A stretch of DNA of 7,376 nt from Hydrogenothermaceae bacterium (GCA_015490675.1 WFXI01000081.1:1-7376), one strand, 5' to 3'. Counted from the stretch's first letter, positions 1 through 5,790 are shown. Numbers and translations: made by a program. The notes: a model not told the origin generated them from the sequence alone.

Positions 1-188
1 GTTAATGGAAGAAAATCTATATCTTCTTGAGCTTCTGGGGATACAACTGCTGCTACAAATACAACTGTATCCCCTTGTCTTACTAAAACTGCTCCACTTG
101 CTTGCTTTGCAAAATATCCTGTTTCAATAGAAAAGGGAACACCGTTAATAGTGGTTTCAACCTTTTCTACTGTAATCCCACTATCCAT
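1..188 (-). CDS. pnp: Polynucleotide phosphorylase, N-terminal fragment (runs off the left edge)
   Basis: Only the first 62 codons are inside the window. They read MDSGITVEKVETTINGVPFS and continue with ETGYFAKQASGAVLVRQGD and TVVFVAAVVSPEAQEDIDF. This is the start of the first RNase PH-like domain of PNPase, whose family signature is ETG-x-x-AKQA-x-GAV-x-V-x-x-GDT. The enzyme is a trimeric 3'-to-5' phosphorolytic exoribonuclease that works in the cytoplasm, often with RNase E or a helicase. The catalytic second core, KH and S1 domains lie beyond the window. The ATG at 188-186 overlaps the rpsO stop codon by one base (TAATG), and AGGGAG (complement of 195-200) lies six bases upstream inside rpsO. 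Translation is therefore probably coupled to rpsO. The rpsO-pnp order is common in bacteria. Confidence 0.95.
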   Translation of the reverse strand, partial: MDSGITVEKVETTINGVPFSIETGYFAKQASGAVLVRQGDTVVFVAAVVSPEAQEDIDFLPL

Positions 189-469
189 TATTTGCTCCCT
201 GTTTGTCTTAATCCTAATTCTTCTACTATTTTATTGTATCTTTCCTCATCTACTCTTTTTAGATAGTTTAATAATTTTCTTCTTTTATTAACCATTCCTA
301 TAAGACCTCTTCTTGAATGAAGGTCTTTTTTATTTTTCTTTATGTGTTCTGTTAAGTTGTTTATTCTTTCCGTTAAGATTGCAATTTGTACCTCTGGTGA
401 ACCAGTGTCATTTTCGTGTCTTGCATATTTTTTAATAATTTCAGCTTTTTTTTCTGCTGTAATGGACAT
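188..469 (-). CDS. rpsO: Ribosomal protein S15
   Basis: This 93-residue protein is a primary 16S rRNA-binding protein of the small subunit platform (central domain of 16S rRNA, S6/S18 assembly branch). It shows the family hallmarks in order: ENDTGSPEVQIAILTERI near residues 19-36, the KKDLHSRRGLIGMVNKRRKL block around 47-66, and the terminal helix ending in LGLR. The usual length is 88-89, so the extra C-terminal QTGSK is a small extension. The start is well supported: AGGAGG (complement of 476-481) lies six bases before the ATG. An extended -10 box sits in the 54-base gap behind carB, so rpsO can probably be transcribed separately from the pyrimidine genes, although no terminator separates them. 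It is followed directly by pnp with a one-base overlap. S15 represses its own mRNA in several bacteria, but I see no leader structure here that I could assign to that. Confidence 0.98.
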   Translation of the reverse strand: MSITAEKKAEIIKKYARHENDTGSPEVQIAILTERINNLTEHIKKNKKDLHSRRGLIGMVNKRRKLLNYLKRVDEERYNKIVEELGLRQTGSK

Positions 470-509
470 AAAAAACCTCCTAAGTTTTTAGATTTTCATC
501 AAGTTTATT

Positions 510-518
510 ATTATATCA
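510..518 (-). promoter_or_regulatory. Extended -10 promoter element for rpsO-pnp
   Basis: On the minus strand the bases read TGATATAAT, a perfect TGn extended -10 motif (TG, one base, TATAAT). The best -35 candidate is TTCAAG (complement of 535-540) inside the carB stop region. It matches only half of TTGACA and has a long 19-base spacer, so the extended -10 would have to compensate. Transcription would start near 503 and give a leader of about 35 bases carrying the AGGAGG of rpsO. This is a motif-based prediction. In AT-rich DNA such boxes also occur by chance, but its place in the only gap between carB and rpsO supports it. Confidence 0.55.
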
Positions 519-523
519 CAACA

Positions 524-2110
524 TTAAAAAATTTCTTGAAGTGCCTTAACTTCTATGCCTTTTTGTTTATAAGATTTAATGGCATTTACTGCAGCATAAG
601 CTCCCCTTATTGTTGTAAAGTATGGAACTTTATGAGCTACAGCTGCTCTTCTTATGTAATAAGCATCTGACCTTTCTCTTTTTCCTGAAGGTGTATTTAT
701 TATTAATGCAACTTCAGAGTTTCTTATTCTATCCACTATATTTGGTCTTTCTTCAGAAAGTTTATTAACAAGAGTAGAATTTATCCCCTTTTCTTTTAAG
801 AAATTATGTGTCCCCTTCGTAGCAAAAATTGTAAAACCTAAATTTAGAAGCTGTCTTGCAATCTCTACAATTTTAGGCTTGTCTTTATCTGCAACTGATA
901 TAAATACATTTCCTTCTTCAGGAAGTAACGAACCTGTTCCTGCTTGAGCTTTCCAGAATGCAAGCCCAAAATCTTCGTCTATTCCCATTACTTCACCTGT
1001 GGATTTCATCTCTGGTCCTAAAATAGGGTCTACTTCAGGAAATCTATTCCAAGGAAAAACTACTTCTTTTATAGAAAATCTTTTAACTGAAGTATCCCAA
1101 AAATCTGATGCTGGATGTGTCTCTTTTATTTTAAAAACTTCAGGTATTATTTCTCTTAATTTTTTACCAACTATTACTTTAGTTGCTATTTTCGCAAGAG
1201 GATATCCTATTGATTTACTTACAAATGGTACAGTTCTTGATGCTCTAGGGTTAACCTCTATTATGTAGATTTCTCCATCTTTTACAGCATACTGAACATT
1301 CATTAATCCTTTTACATTTAAGGCTTTTGCAAGTTCTCTAGTTTGCTGTTTTACTTTATAAACGATTTCATCATCTAAGGAATAAGGTGGAATACTTGTT
1401 GCACTATCTCCTGAGTGGATGCCAGCCTCTTCTATATGTTCCATTACTGCACCAACTAAAACATCTTCACCATCAGATACAGCATCAACATCAAGTTCCA
1501 CAGCATTCTCTAAAAATCTATCTATTAAAAGAGGTTTGTCTTCAGAAACTAATACTGCTTCTTCTATATACTGAAGAAGTTCCGAAGTATCGTAAACAAG
1601 CCTCATAGCTCTACCACCTAAAACATAAGAAGGTCTAACTAAAACTGGATAACCTATTTTTGTTGCAATATCTATTGCTTCTTCTTTAGACCTTGCTATT
1701 CCACTTTCTGGTTGTTTTAACCCTAGTTTTATTATTAAATCTCTAAATCTTTCTCTGTCTTCTGCAATGTCTATACTTTCTGGTGATGTTCCAAGAATAT
1801 TTATCCCTTCATTTTGGAGTGGCACTGCAAGTTTTAAAGGTGTTTGTCCTCCAAACTGGACTACAACTCCTATTGGTTTCTCTGCATTTATAATATTTAA
1901 AACATCTTCTAATATAATAGGTTCAAAGAATAACTTATCTGAAGTGTCATAGTCTGTAGAGACGGTTTCAGGGTTGCAGTTAACCATTATAGCTTCATAC
2001 CCTTCTTCTTTTAACGCAAAGACACAATGAACACAGGCATAATCAAACTCAACTCCCTGACCAATTCTGTTTGGGCCACTTCCTAAAATAATTACCTTTT
2101 TCTTATCCAC
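524..2110 (-). CDS. carB: Carbamoyl-phosphate synthase large subunit, C-terminal half (split CarB)
   Basis: This 528-residue protein matches only the second half of the usual ~1070-residue CarB. That half phosphorylates carbamate to carbamoyl phosphate for pyrimidine and arginine synthesis. Motifs diagnostic of the C-terminal half are GSGPNRIGQGVEFDY (10-24), VNCNPETVSTDYDTSD (43-58), the ATP-grasp signature RPSYVLGGRAM (159-169), HSGDSA (232-237) and EVNPRASRTVPFVSK (285-299). Residues from about 402 form the MGS-like allosteric domain, with ATKGT and LVNK retained, where nucleotides and ornithine act in enteric CarB. The start is GTG at 2110. It is preceded by AAGGAGG (complement of 2121-2127), which overlaps the stop of the upstream gene, and that in-frame TAA (2126-2128) rules out any upstream extension. 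The N-terminal half, which makes carboxyphosphate and carbamate, is absent; a coiled-coil gene lies upstream instead. Split carB is known in Aquifex and some methanogens, so this is probably a functional split gene rather than a fragment. Confidence 0.95.
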   Translation of the reverse strand: MDKKKVIILGSGPNRIGQGVEFDYACVHCVFALKEEGYEAIMVNCNPETVSTDYDTSDKLFFEPIILEDVLNIINAEKPIGVVVQFGGQTPLKLAVPLQNEGINILGTSPESIDIAEDRERFRDLIIKLGLKQPESGIARSKEEAIDIATKIGYPVLVRPSYVLGGRAMRLVYDTSELLQYIEEAVLVSEDKPLLIDRFLENAVELDVDAVSDGEDVLVGAVMEHIEEAGIHSGDSATSIPPYSLDDEIVYKVKQQTRELAKALNVKGLMNVQYAVKDGEIYIIEVNPRASRTVPFVSKSIGYPLAKIATKVIVGKKLREIIPEVFKIKETHPASDFWDTSVKRFSIKEVVFPWNRFPEVDPILGPEMKSTGEVMGIDEDFGLAFWKAQAGTGSLLPEEGNVFISVADKDKPKIVEIARQLLNLGFTIFATKGTHNFLKEKGINSTLVNKLSEERPNIVDRIRNSEVALIINTPSGKRERSDAYYIRRAAVAHKVPYFTTIRGAYAAVNAIKSYKQKGIEVKALQEIF

Positions 2111-2125
2111 TAAAAGAAAACCTCC

Positions 2126-2638
2126 TTAAAGCAAGTTAAATTGTTGTAATAATTTTTTAACTTCTGGGTCTTTTTTAGCAAGTTCCTTTAAGGCTTCATA
2201 AAATTCTTTTAATCTGTGTTCTTTGTGTAATTCTTCTAATGTTTCTTCTTTAGCTTTTCTTATAATTGTTCTCCTGTCCCAGTAAGCAAAACCAAATGCT
2301 CCAACCATAATAGCAGTGAATATCCCTGTTATTATCCATAAGAATGTATAAAGTTGCTCAAATCTTTTGTTTATGTCTTCAAACCTTTTATTCATATCTT
2401 CTCTTAATTCTTCAAATCTTTTATCTATTTGTTCGAACCTTTTATCTACATAATATTTAAATTCTTCAAATCTTTTTTCTAAATTATCCATCCTTTGTTC
2501 TAAAATTATTTGTCTTTTCTCCATTTCTAAAAGTTTGTTATATATCATCTCATTTGTTATTTTTGTTTGTGAATATGAACTGTTTAATATAAAAAGCATA
2601 AACAGCAAAGCTGTGAATATGTTTTTTATAAATTTCAA
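2126..2638 (-). CDS. Exported coiled-coil protein with one membrane anchor, function unknown
   Basis: I do not recognise a named family. I start the protein at TTG 2638 (170 residues) because GGAGG (complement of 2647-2651) lies eight bases upstream and because this gives a classic signal-like N-terminus: KFIKN, then a hydrophobic run, then SSYS-Q with a possible cleavage after residue 23. An earlier in-frame TTG at 2653 would overlap the ribosome-binding site. Residues about 35-96 form a long charged coiled coil with five KRFE-type units at 55, 66, 73, 84 and 91. A transmembrane helix (about 97-119, LWIITGIFTAIMVGAFGFAY) follows, then DRR and RKAK, which favour a cytoplasmic C-terminus. The last ~45 residues are a charged helix (EELHKEHRLKEF). 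The coiled coil would therefore lie outside the cytoplasmic membrane. The gene is 22 bases behind pyrB and 15 bases ahead of carB, so it is probably cotranscribed with them. Whether it has any role in pyrimidine synthesis is unknown. Confidence 0.85.
   Translation of the reverse strand: MKFIKNIFTALLFMLFILNSSYSQTKITNEMIYNKLLEMEKRQIILEQRMDNLEKRFEEFKYYVDKRFEQIDKRFEELREDMNKRFEDINKRFEQLYTFLWIITGIFTAIMVGAFGFAYWDRRTIIRKAKEETLEELHKEHRLKEFYEALKELAKKDPEVKKLLQQFNLL
2357..2476 (-). repeat. Degenerate coding repeat, units alternating 21 and 33 bases
   Basis: The plus-strand motif TTCAAATCTTTT or a close variant (CTCAAATCTTTT, TTCAAACCTTTT, TTCGAACCTTTT) starts at 2357, 2378, 2411, 2432 and 2465. The spacings are 21, 33, 21 and 33 bases, which gives a higher-order period of 54 bases, or 18 residues. 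Every copy encodes KRFE plus one following acidic or glutamine residue. The conservation between copies at the DNA level, including synonymous positions, suggests internal duplication of a 54-base block rather than convergence alone. Confidence 0.8.
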
Positions 2639-2646
2639 TTTTATTT

Positions 2647-2651
2647 CCTCC
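2647..2651 (-). promoter_or_regulatory. Ribosome-binding site that decides the start of the coiled-coil gene
   Basis: GGAGG on the minus strand lies eight bases before TTG 2636-2638 and immediately after the earlier TTG at 2651-2653. The earlier TTG would leave no room for ribosome binding, so the downstream TTG is the better start. Confidence 0.7.
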
Positions 2652-2660
2652 AAAAGCTGT

Positions 2661-3569
2661 CTAGCTATCTAATAAAAATTTATATATTGCCATTCTTGTG
2701 AACAATCCATTTTCTACTTGGTCTAAGATTAAGCTCCTATTTCCGTATACCAGTTCACTTTGGAGCTCAACACCTCTGTTTACTGGTCCTGGGTGCATTA
2801 TAACTGCATCTTCTTTTAGAAGATTTATTCTTTTTTGATTTAATCCATATTTTATTGAGTATTCATTTAGTGTAGAAAAAAATGGCTTTGATTGCCTTTC
2901 AAGTTGTATCCTTAAAAATATAACAACATCTTTATCTTTAATAGCGTGGTCTAAATCTGTATAAACAAAATCTAAATCAAATGCTTCTAAATGCCTTGGC
3001 AACATAGTTTTAGGACCACATATACTAACTTTTGCTCCAAGTTTTGAAAATAACTTTATATCAGAACGGGCAACTCTACTGTGAAGTATATCTCCAACAA
3101 TTAATATATTTAACCCTTCTATTTTTCCTTTCTCTTCTAATATTGTAAATGCATCAAGTAATGCTTGCGATGGATGCTCATTTGCTCCATCTCCAGCGTT
3201 TATAACCCTAGATTTAACCTCTTTTGCAACTAAAAAAGGTGCTCCAGACATAGAATGTCTAATAACAATAAAATCTGACCTCATAGCCTCAAGGGTTTTT
3301 ATTGTGTCGTAAAGGGTTTCTCCCTTTTTTACTGAAGAAGAACTGGAAGATATATTTATTGTATCTGCTCCAAGAATTTTACCAGCAAGCTCAAAAGATG
3401 TTCTTGTTCTTGTTGAGTTTTCGAAAAATGGAAGTAAGATTGAGTATCCTCTTAAATCTGAAAGCTTTGTTTCTCCACTATTGTATTTTTGCTTATAATC
3501 TTTGAAAATTTCATAAATTTTATAGAATTCTTTTTCACCTATCTGATTAACAGAAATAAGGTCTTTCAT
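2661..3569 (-). CDS. pyrB: Aspartate carbamoyltransferase catalytic chain
   Basis: This 302-residue enzyme condenses carbamoyl phosphate with aspartate to give N-carbamoyl-aspartate, the committed step of pyrimidine synthesis. The carbamoyl-phosphate domain shows FFENSTRTRTSFE (48-60, with STRTR at 52-56), SSVKKGE (78-84) and HPSQALLDAF (132-141). The aspartate domain shows HSRVARSD (163-170), RIQLERQ (220-226) and HPGPVNRG (259-266). Length and motif order fit the complete family. No regulatory chain gene (pyrI) and no dihydroorotase gene lie in the window. In Aquifex aeolicus the ATCase is known to assemble with dihydroorotase, and a similar partnership is possible here but not visible. The ATG at 3569 has only a weak upstream GGGG about nine bases away. 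The predicted leader is about 20 bases, too short for a PyrR-type attenuator. The coiled-coil gene and carB follow on the same strand. Confidence 0.97.
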   Translation of the reverse strand: MKDLISVNQIGEKEFYKIYEIFKDYKQKYNSGETKLSDLRGYSILLPFFENSTRTRTSFELAGKILGADTINISSSSSSVKKGETLYDTIKTLEAMRSDFIVIRHSMSGAPFLVAKEVKSRVINAGDGANEHPSQALLDAFTILEEKGKIEGLNILIVGDILHSRVARSDIKLFSKLGAKVSICGPKTMLPRHLEAFDLDFVYTDLDHAIKDKDVVIFLRIQLERQSKPFFSTLNEYSIKYGLNQKRINLLKEDAVIMHPGPVNRGVELQSELVYGNRSLILDQVENGLFTRMAIYKFLLDS

Positions 3570-3596
3570 AAATAAGCCCCGTTTAATTTTTAATAT

Positions 3597-3602
3597 ATTA
3601 TA
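3597..3602 (-). promoter_or_regulatory. pyrB: -10 box of the pyrB promoter
   Basis: The minus strand reads TATAAT here, placing a start site near 3590, about 20 bases before the pyrB ATG. No good -35 box lies at 17 bases. TTGAAA occurs only seven bases upstream, inside the palindrome at 3606-3621, which is too close for standard sigma-70 spacing. The promoter may depend on an activator, or the -35 contact may be weak. Motif-based prediction. Confidence 0.5.
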
Positions 3603-3605
3603 TCT

Positions 3606-3621
3606 AAAGTTTCAAAACTTT
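3606..3621. promoter_or_regulatory. Perfect 16-base palindrome between pyrB and the small ORF (candidate operator)
   Basis: The plus strand reads AAAGTTTCAAAACTTT: 7-base arms (AAAGTTT and AAACTTT) are perfectly complementary around a two-base centre (CA). It occupies the spacer and -35 zone of the pyrB promoter and lies about 20 bases before the ATG of the small plus-strand ORF. It could therefore control either gene. It is AT-rich and lacks a T-tract of the kind that follows a terminator hairpin on either strand, so an operator reading is preferred over a terminator. Chance is possible in such AT-rich sequence. Confidence 0.35.
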
Positions 3622-3642
3622 TTGACGATAATCTGTATTACT

Positions 3643-3798
3643 ATGGAAAAGAAAGTTATTTTGTTAGTGTTAATAGCTTTATCAGTATTTCTAATAGGGG
3701 CAACAGTTTTAGTAGAAGATAAGTTTATAGACCTTGTTAATATGATTATTCCTGATGGAACTGTTGTTTCTATATATACAGAAAAAAGCAGTCTCTAA
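3643..3798 (+). CDS. Putative 51-residue single-pass membrane protein
   Basis: An uninterrupted reading frame from ATG 3643 to TAA 3796-3798 encodes 51 residues. It begins MEKK and continues with a hydrophobic stretch, VILLVLIALSVFLIGATVLV (5-24), then a soluble tail with EDKFIDLVNMIIPDGT and VVSIYTEKSSL. Basic residues at the N-terminus predict the tail outside the cytoplasm; an uncleaved anchor is more likely than a cleaved signal. Composition and codon use resemble the neighbours. The frame fills nearly the whole gap between pyrB and truB and overlaps the truB stop by three bases tail-to-tail, which suits a real gene in such a packed region. Against it, no Shine-Dalgarno sequence precedes the ATG and no clear promoter is visible. 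An upstream in-frame TTG (3622) is a poorer start. I recognise no homologue. Confidence 0.5.
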   Translation: MEKKVILLVLIALSVFLIGATVLVEDKFIDLVNMIIPDGTVVSIYTEKSSL

Positions 3799-4676
3799 AT
3801 AATTACCTTTTCTGGCTTTAAAATTTTTTCATTATTTATTTTTCCAATACCTAAAAACTTATTATTATGGGAAAAAACTTTTACTATTCCTTCTATATTA
3901 AACGGAACTTTAAATCTTTGTCCTGTTATAAATCTTTTATCAAATCCTTCATCTAAAGTAATTTGTGGCAAAAATGGTAAAGATTTTTCTAAAGGTATAA
4001 TTAGCTTTTTTATATCTTCAAGATTTTTTATCAAAAATTCTTCTAAAGGGATTGCATTTTCCACTAGAAAACTATCTACTTTTGTTCTTCTTAAGGATAC
4101 TGTATAAGCTCCACAATTTGCTAAATCTCCTATTTCTTTAACCAAACTTCTAATATAAGTTCCTGAAGAACAGTAAACTTTTATTTCAAAAAAAGGAAAA
4201 TCTATGTTTAAAACTTCTATTTTATAAATTTTTATTTTTTTTGGCTTTAAATCTGGTGTTATTCCTTTTTTTGCAAGCTGATATGCCCTTTTTCCATTTA
4301 TTCTTTTTGCTGAATAAGGTGGCGGATATTGAAAATATTCTTTTTTAAAGGAAAGAATTATACTTTTTAGTTCTTCTTCGTTAATATTACATTCTTTTTC
4401 TTCTACAACTTTTCCTTGTATATCATAAGTATCTGTAACTTTTCCTAACTCACCTTTCGCTATATATTCTTTATCAAGCCCTTGAAAATACTCTGTAAAT
4501 CTTGTTGCTTTTCCTAAAGTTAAAATCATCAAACCTGTTGCAAAAAAATCTAATGTTCCTGTGTGTCCTATCTTTATTTCTTTGTTTGTTAAACTTTGAA
4601 TATGTCTTTTTACTTTTTGAACAAGATAATTTGAGGTTATCCCTGAAGGCTTATCTATTAAAAGTATTCCGTCCAT
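3795..4676 (-). CDS. truB: tRNA pseudouridine(55) synthase
   Basis: This 293-residue cytoplasmic enzyme isomerises uridine 55 in the T-loop of tRNAs to pseudouridine. The N-terminus MDGILLIDKPSGITS (1-15) and the GHTGTLD motif (37-43) are typical, with Asp43 as the expected catalytic nucleophile. Tyr71 in DKEYIAKGELG (68-78), YPPPYSAKRINGKRAY (117-132) and CSSGTYIRSL (169-178) fit the TruB active site and fold. Residues about 235-291 form the usual C-terminal PUA-like RNA-binding domain. The family normally has Pro directly after the catalytic Asp (TLDP); here it is Phe44, followed by Phe45. The ATG at 4676 follows GGAG (complement of 4682-4685) in a 12-base gap after dprA, so truB is likely cotranscribed behind dprA. 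The stop overlaps that of the small plus-strand ORF. Confidence 0.96.
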   Translation of the reverse strand: MDGILLIDKPSGITSNYLVQKVKRHIQSLTNKEIKIGHTGTLDFFATGLMILTLGKATRFTEYFQGLDKEYIAKGELGKVTDTYDIQGKVVEEKECNINEEELKSIILSFKKEYFQYPPPYSAKRINGKRAYQLAKKGITPDLKPKKIKIYKIEVLNIDFPFFEIKVYCSSGTYIRSLVKEIGDLANCGAYTVSLRRTKVDSFLVENAIPLEEFLIKNLEDIKKLIIPLEKSLPFLPQITLDEGFDKRFITGQRFKVPFNIEGIVKVFSHNNKFLGIGKINNEKILKPEKVII

Positions 4677-4688
4677 TTATTCTCCGCT

Positions 4689-5765
4689 TTATATTTTTGC
4701 TTTTTCATAAATTCCATTGTGATTAATAATATATCCTTCTAACTCTAAAATTGTTAAAGTTTCTAAAACTTCTTCTATTTGTAGATTTGTTTTTTGAATA
4801 ATTTCATCTAAAGAAGAAAATCCTTCTATAGAGTTTAGAATTTTTTCTTCAACATCTGATAATTTGTTTTGTGATATCAATTGTTTTTTTGTATCAAATA
4901 AATATGGAATTTCTTCTACTATATCTTCAAAAGAGCAAATAATACTTGCTCCTTCTTTTATAAGTTTATTACATCCTTCTCCTTTTGGATTATTTATGTT
5001 ATGTGGAACTGCAAAAACTACTCTTCCATATTGATTTGCCAAATTTGCAGTAATTAATGAGCCTGATTTATTTGGTGCTTCTACAACTATTGTTGCAAGG
5101 GATAAACCTGCAACTATTCTATTTCTTTGAGGAAAGGTGAATTTAGAAGGCTTTGTGCCAAACGAAAATTCTGAAATAATAGCTCCTCCTGTTTCTAAAA
5201 TTTTGTTAAATAACCATTTATTAGAATAAGGATAATATATATCTATTCCACTCCCTAAGACTGCTACAGTTTTTCCTTGTTTTTCAATAGTTGTTTTATG
5301 AACTATACTATCTATTCCTAAAGCTCCTCCTGAGACTGTAGGAATTCCATTTTCTATTAAAAACTCTGTAATACCTTTTGCTACTGTTTTTCCATAGCTA
5401 GTTGGATTCCTTGTTCCAACTATAGAGATACTATTATCTATATTTGATAAATCTCCTTTAGTATATAAAACAAGAGGTGGGTCTGGAATTTCTTTTAATT
5501 TTGAAGGATATTCTTTACTTTCTAAGTCTATTAATTTAATATTTTGCTTTTCTGCTAATTCTAAAGTTTTTAATGTTTTATCTAGAGGTTTTTCCAAAGA
5601 GTTTATAATTTTATCCAAAATTTTTTCTGAGAAACTTTCTTTTAAAGCTTCATTCTTTTCTTCTACTTTACTTATACTACCAACAGTATCTAAAATCTTT
5701 TTTACAGTTTTTGGTCCTATTTCTTTTGTGAAAGATAAGTTTAAATACTTTATAATATTTTCCAT
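4689..5765 (-). CDS. dprA: DNA-processing protein DprA (Smf)
   Basis: This 358-residue protein is expected to bind incoming single-stranded DNA during natural transformation and load RecA onto it. Residues about 1-60 carry a helix-hairpin-helix-like segment (EIGPKTVKKIL, 15-25). The Rossmann core starts near 85 and contains IVGTRNPTSYG (115-125), SGGALGIDS (145-153), GSGIDIYYPYSN (171-182), FTFPQRNRIVAGLS (209-222) and a KSGSLITANLA block near 233-243. A C-terminal winged-helix-like domain occupies about 300-355 (DVEEKILNSIEG, then ELEGYI). The domain set is complete and the length is normal. The ATG at 5765 has no Shine-Dalgarno sequence. A TATAAT on the minus strand ends eight bases upstream, so the message may be leaderless. 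truB follows after 12 bases. No other competence gene is in the window. Confidence 0.96.
   Translation of the reverse strand: MENIIKYLNLSFTKEIGPKTVKKILDTVGSISKVEEKNEALKESFSEKILDKIINSLEKPLDKTLKTLELAEKQNIKLIDLESKEYPSKLKEIPDPPLVLYTKGDLSNIDNSISIVGTRNPTSYGKTVAKGITEFLIENGIPTVSGGALGIDSIVHKTTIEKQGKTVAVLGSGIDIYYPYSNKWLFNKILETGGAIISEFSFGTKPSKFTFPQRNRIVAGLSLATIVVEAPNKSGSLITANLANQYGRVVFAVPHNINNPKGEGCNKLIKEGASIICSFEDIVEEIPYLFDTKKQLISQNKLSDVEEKILNSIEGFSSLDEIIQKTNLQIEEVLETLTILELEGYIINHNGIYEKAKI
5726..5756 (+). promoter_or_regulatory. Candidate promoter for the PilZ gene
   Basis: TATAAT at 5751-5756 lies 19 bases after TTGTGA (5726-5731), a partial -35 match with a long spacer, inside the first codons of dprA. 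It would start transcription near 5763 and give a leader of about 28 bases containing the AAAGGA ribosome-binding site. If correct, the divergent dprA and PilZ transcripts overlap at their 5' ends. Confidence 0.35.
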
Positions 5766-5769
5766 AACA

Positions 5770-5779
5770 TATAATTATA
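5770..5779. promoter_or_regulatory. Symmetric TATAATTATA between dprA and the PilZ gene
   Basis: This ten-base self-complementary sequence presents TATAAT on both strands (5770-5775 plus, 5774-5779 minus). On the minus strand it sits eight bases before the dprA ATG, so transcription would start at or next to the start codon. On the plus strand a start about seven bases downstream would cut into the AAAGGA site of the PilZ gene, so the minus-strand use is more credible. No good -35 box accompanies it on the minus strand. A second minus-strand TATAAT (5786-5791) is an alternative for dprA. Confidence 0.35.
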
Positions 5780-5784
5780 AAGGA
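5779..5784 (+). promoter_or_regulatory. Ribosome-binding site that decides the PilZ gene start
   Basis: AAAGGA followed by six bases and ATG 5791. The upstream in-frame ATG at 5728 lies inside dprA on the opposite strand and would add 21 residues with no PilZ-family character, so 5791 is the preferred start. Confidence 0.75.
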
Positions 5785-5790
5785 TATTAT

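Noticed and set aside
470..523. Intrinsic terminator between carB and rpsO
   Set aside because: There are T-tracts nearby but no GC-rich hairpin precedes them on the transcribed strand.
416..670. 84-codon plus-strand ORF across the rpsO-carB gap
   Set aside because: It is mostly antisense to rpsO and carB, has a Phe/Tyr/Ser/Cys-rich low-complexity product, and has no ribosome-binding site.
999..1952. Three plus-strand ORFs (89, 73 and 61 codons) inside carB
   Set aside because: They are antisense shadows of the strongly conserved carB frame with no recognisable protein features.
2357..2476. CRISPR or intergenic repeat array
   Set aside because: The regularly spaced motif is in frame, encodes KRFE units and has 21/33-base periods without spacers, so it is a coding repeat.
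2639..2653. Longer start (TTG 2653) for the coiled-coil protein
   Set aside because: The GGAGG lies immediately after that TTG and would serve TTG 2638 instead; the shorter form gives a normal signal-like N-terminus.
2111..2660. carB as a frameshifted full-length gene
   Set aside because: The sequence upstream of the GTG encodes an unrelated coiled-coil protein in any frame I can read, followed by pyrB; no N-terminal CarB motifs are present.
3302..3505. 67-codon plus-strand ORF inside pyrB
   Set aside because: It is antisense to conserved pyrB codons and its product is a Leu/Phe-rich shadow.
4502..4726. 74-codon plus-strand ORF over the truB start
   Set aside because: It is antisense to truB and the end of dprA; its hydrophobic character comes from reading Lys/Glu codons in reverse.
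5728..5790. N-terminal extension of the PilZ protein from ATG 5728
   Set aside because: The extension lies inside dprA, lacks a ribosome-binding site, and the ATG at 5791 has AAAGGA at ideal spacing.
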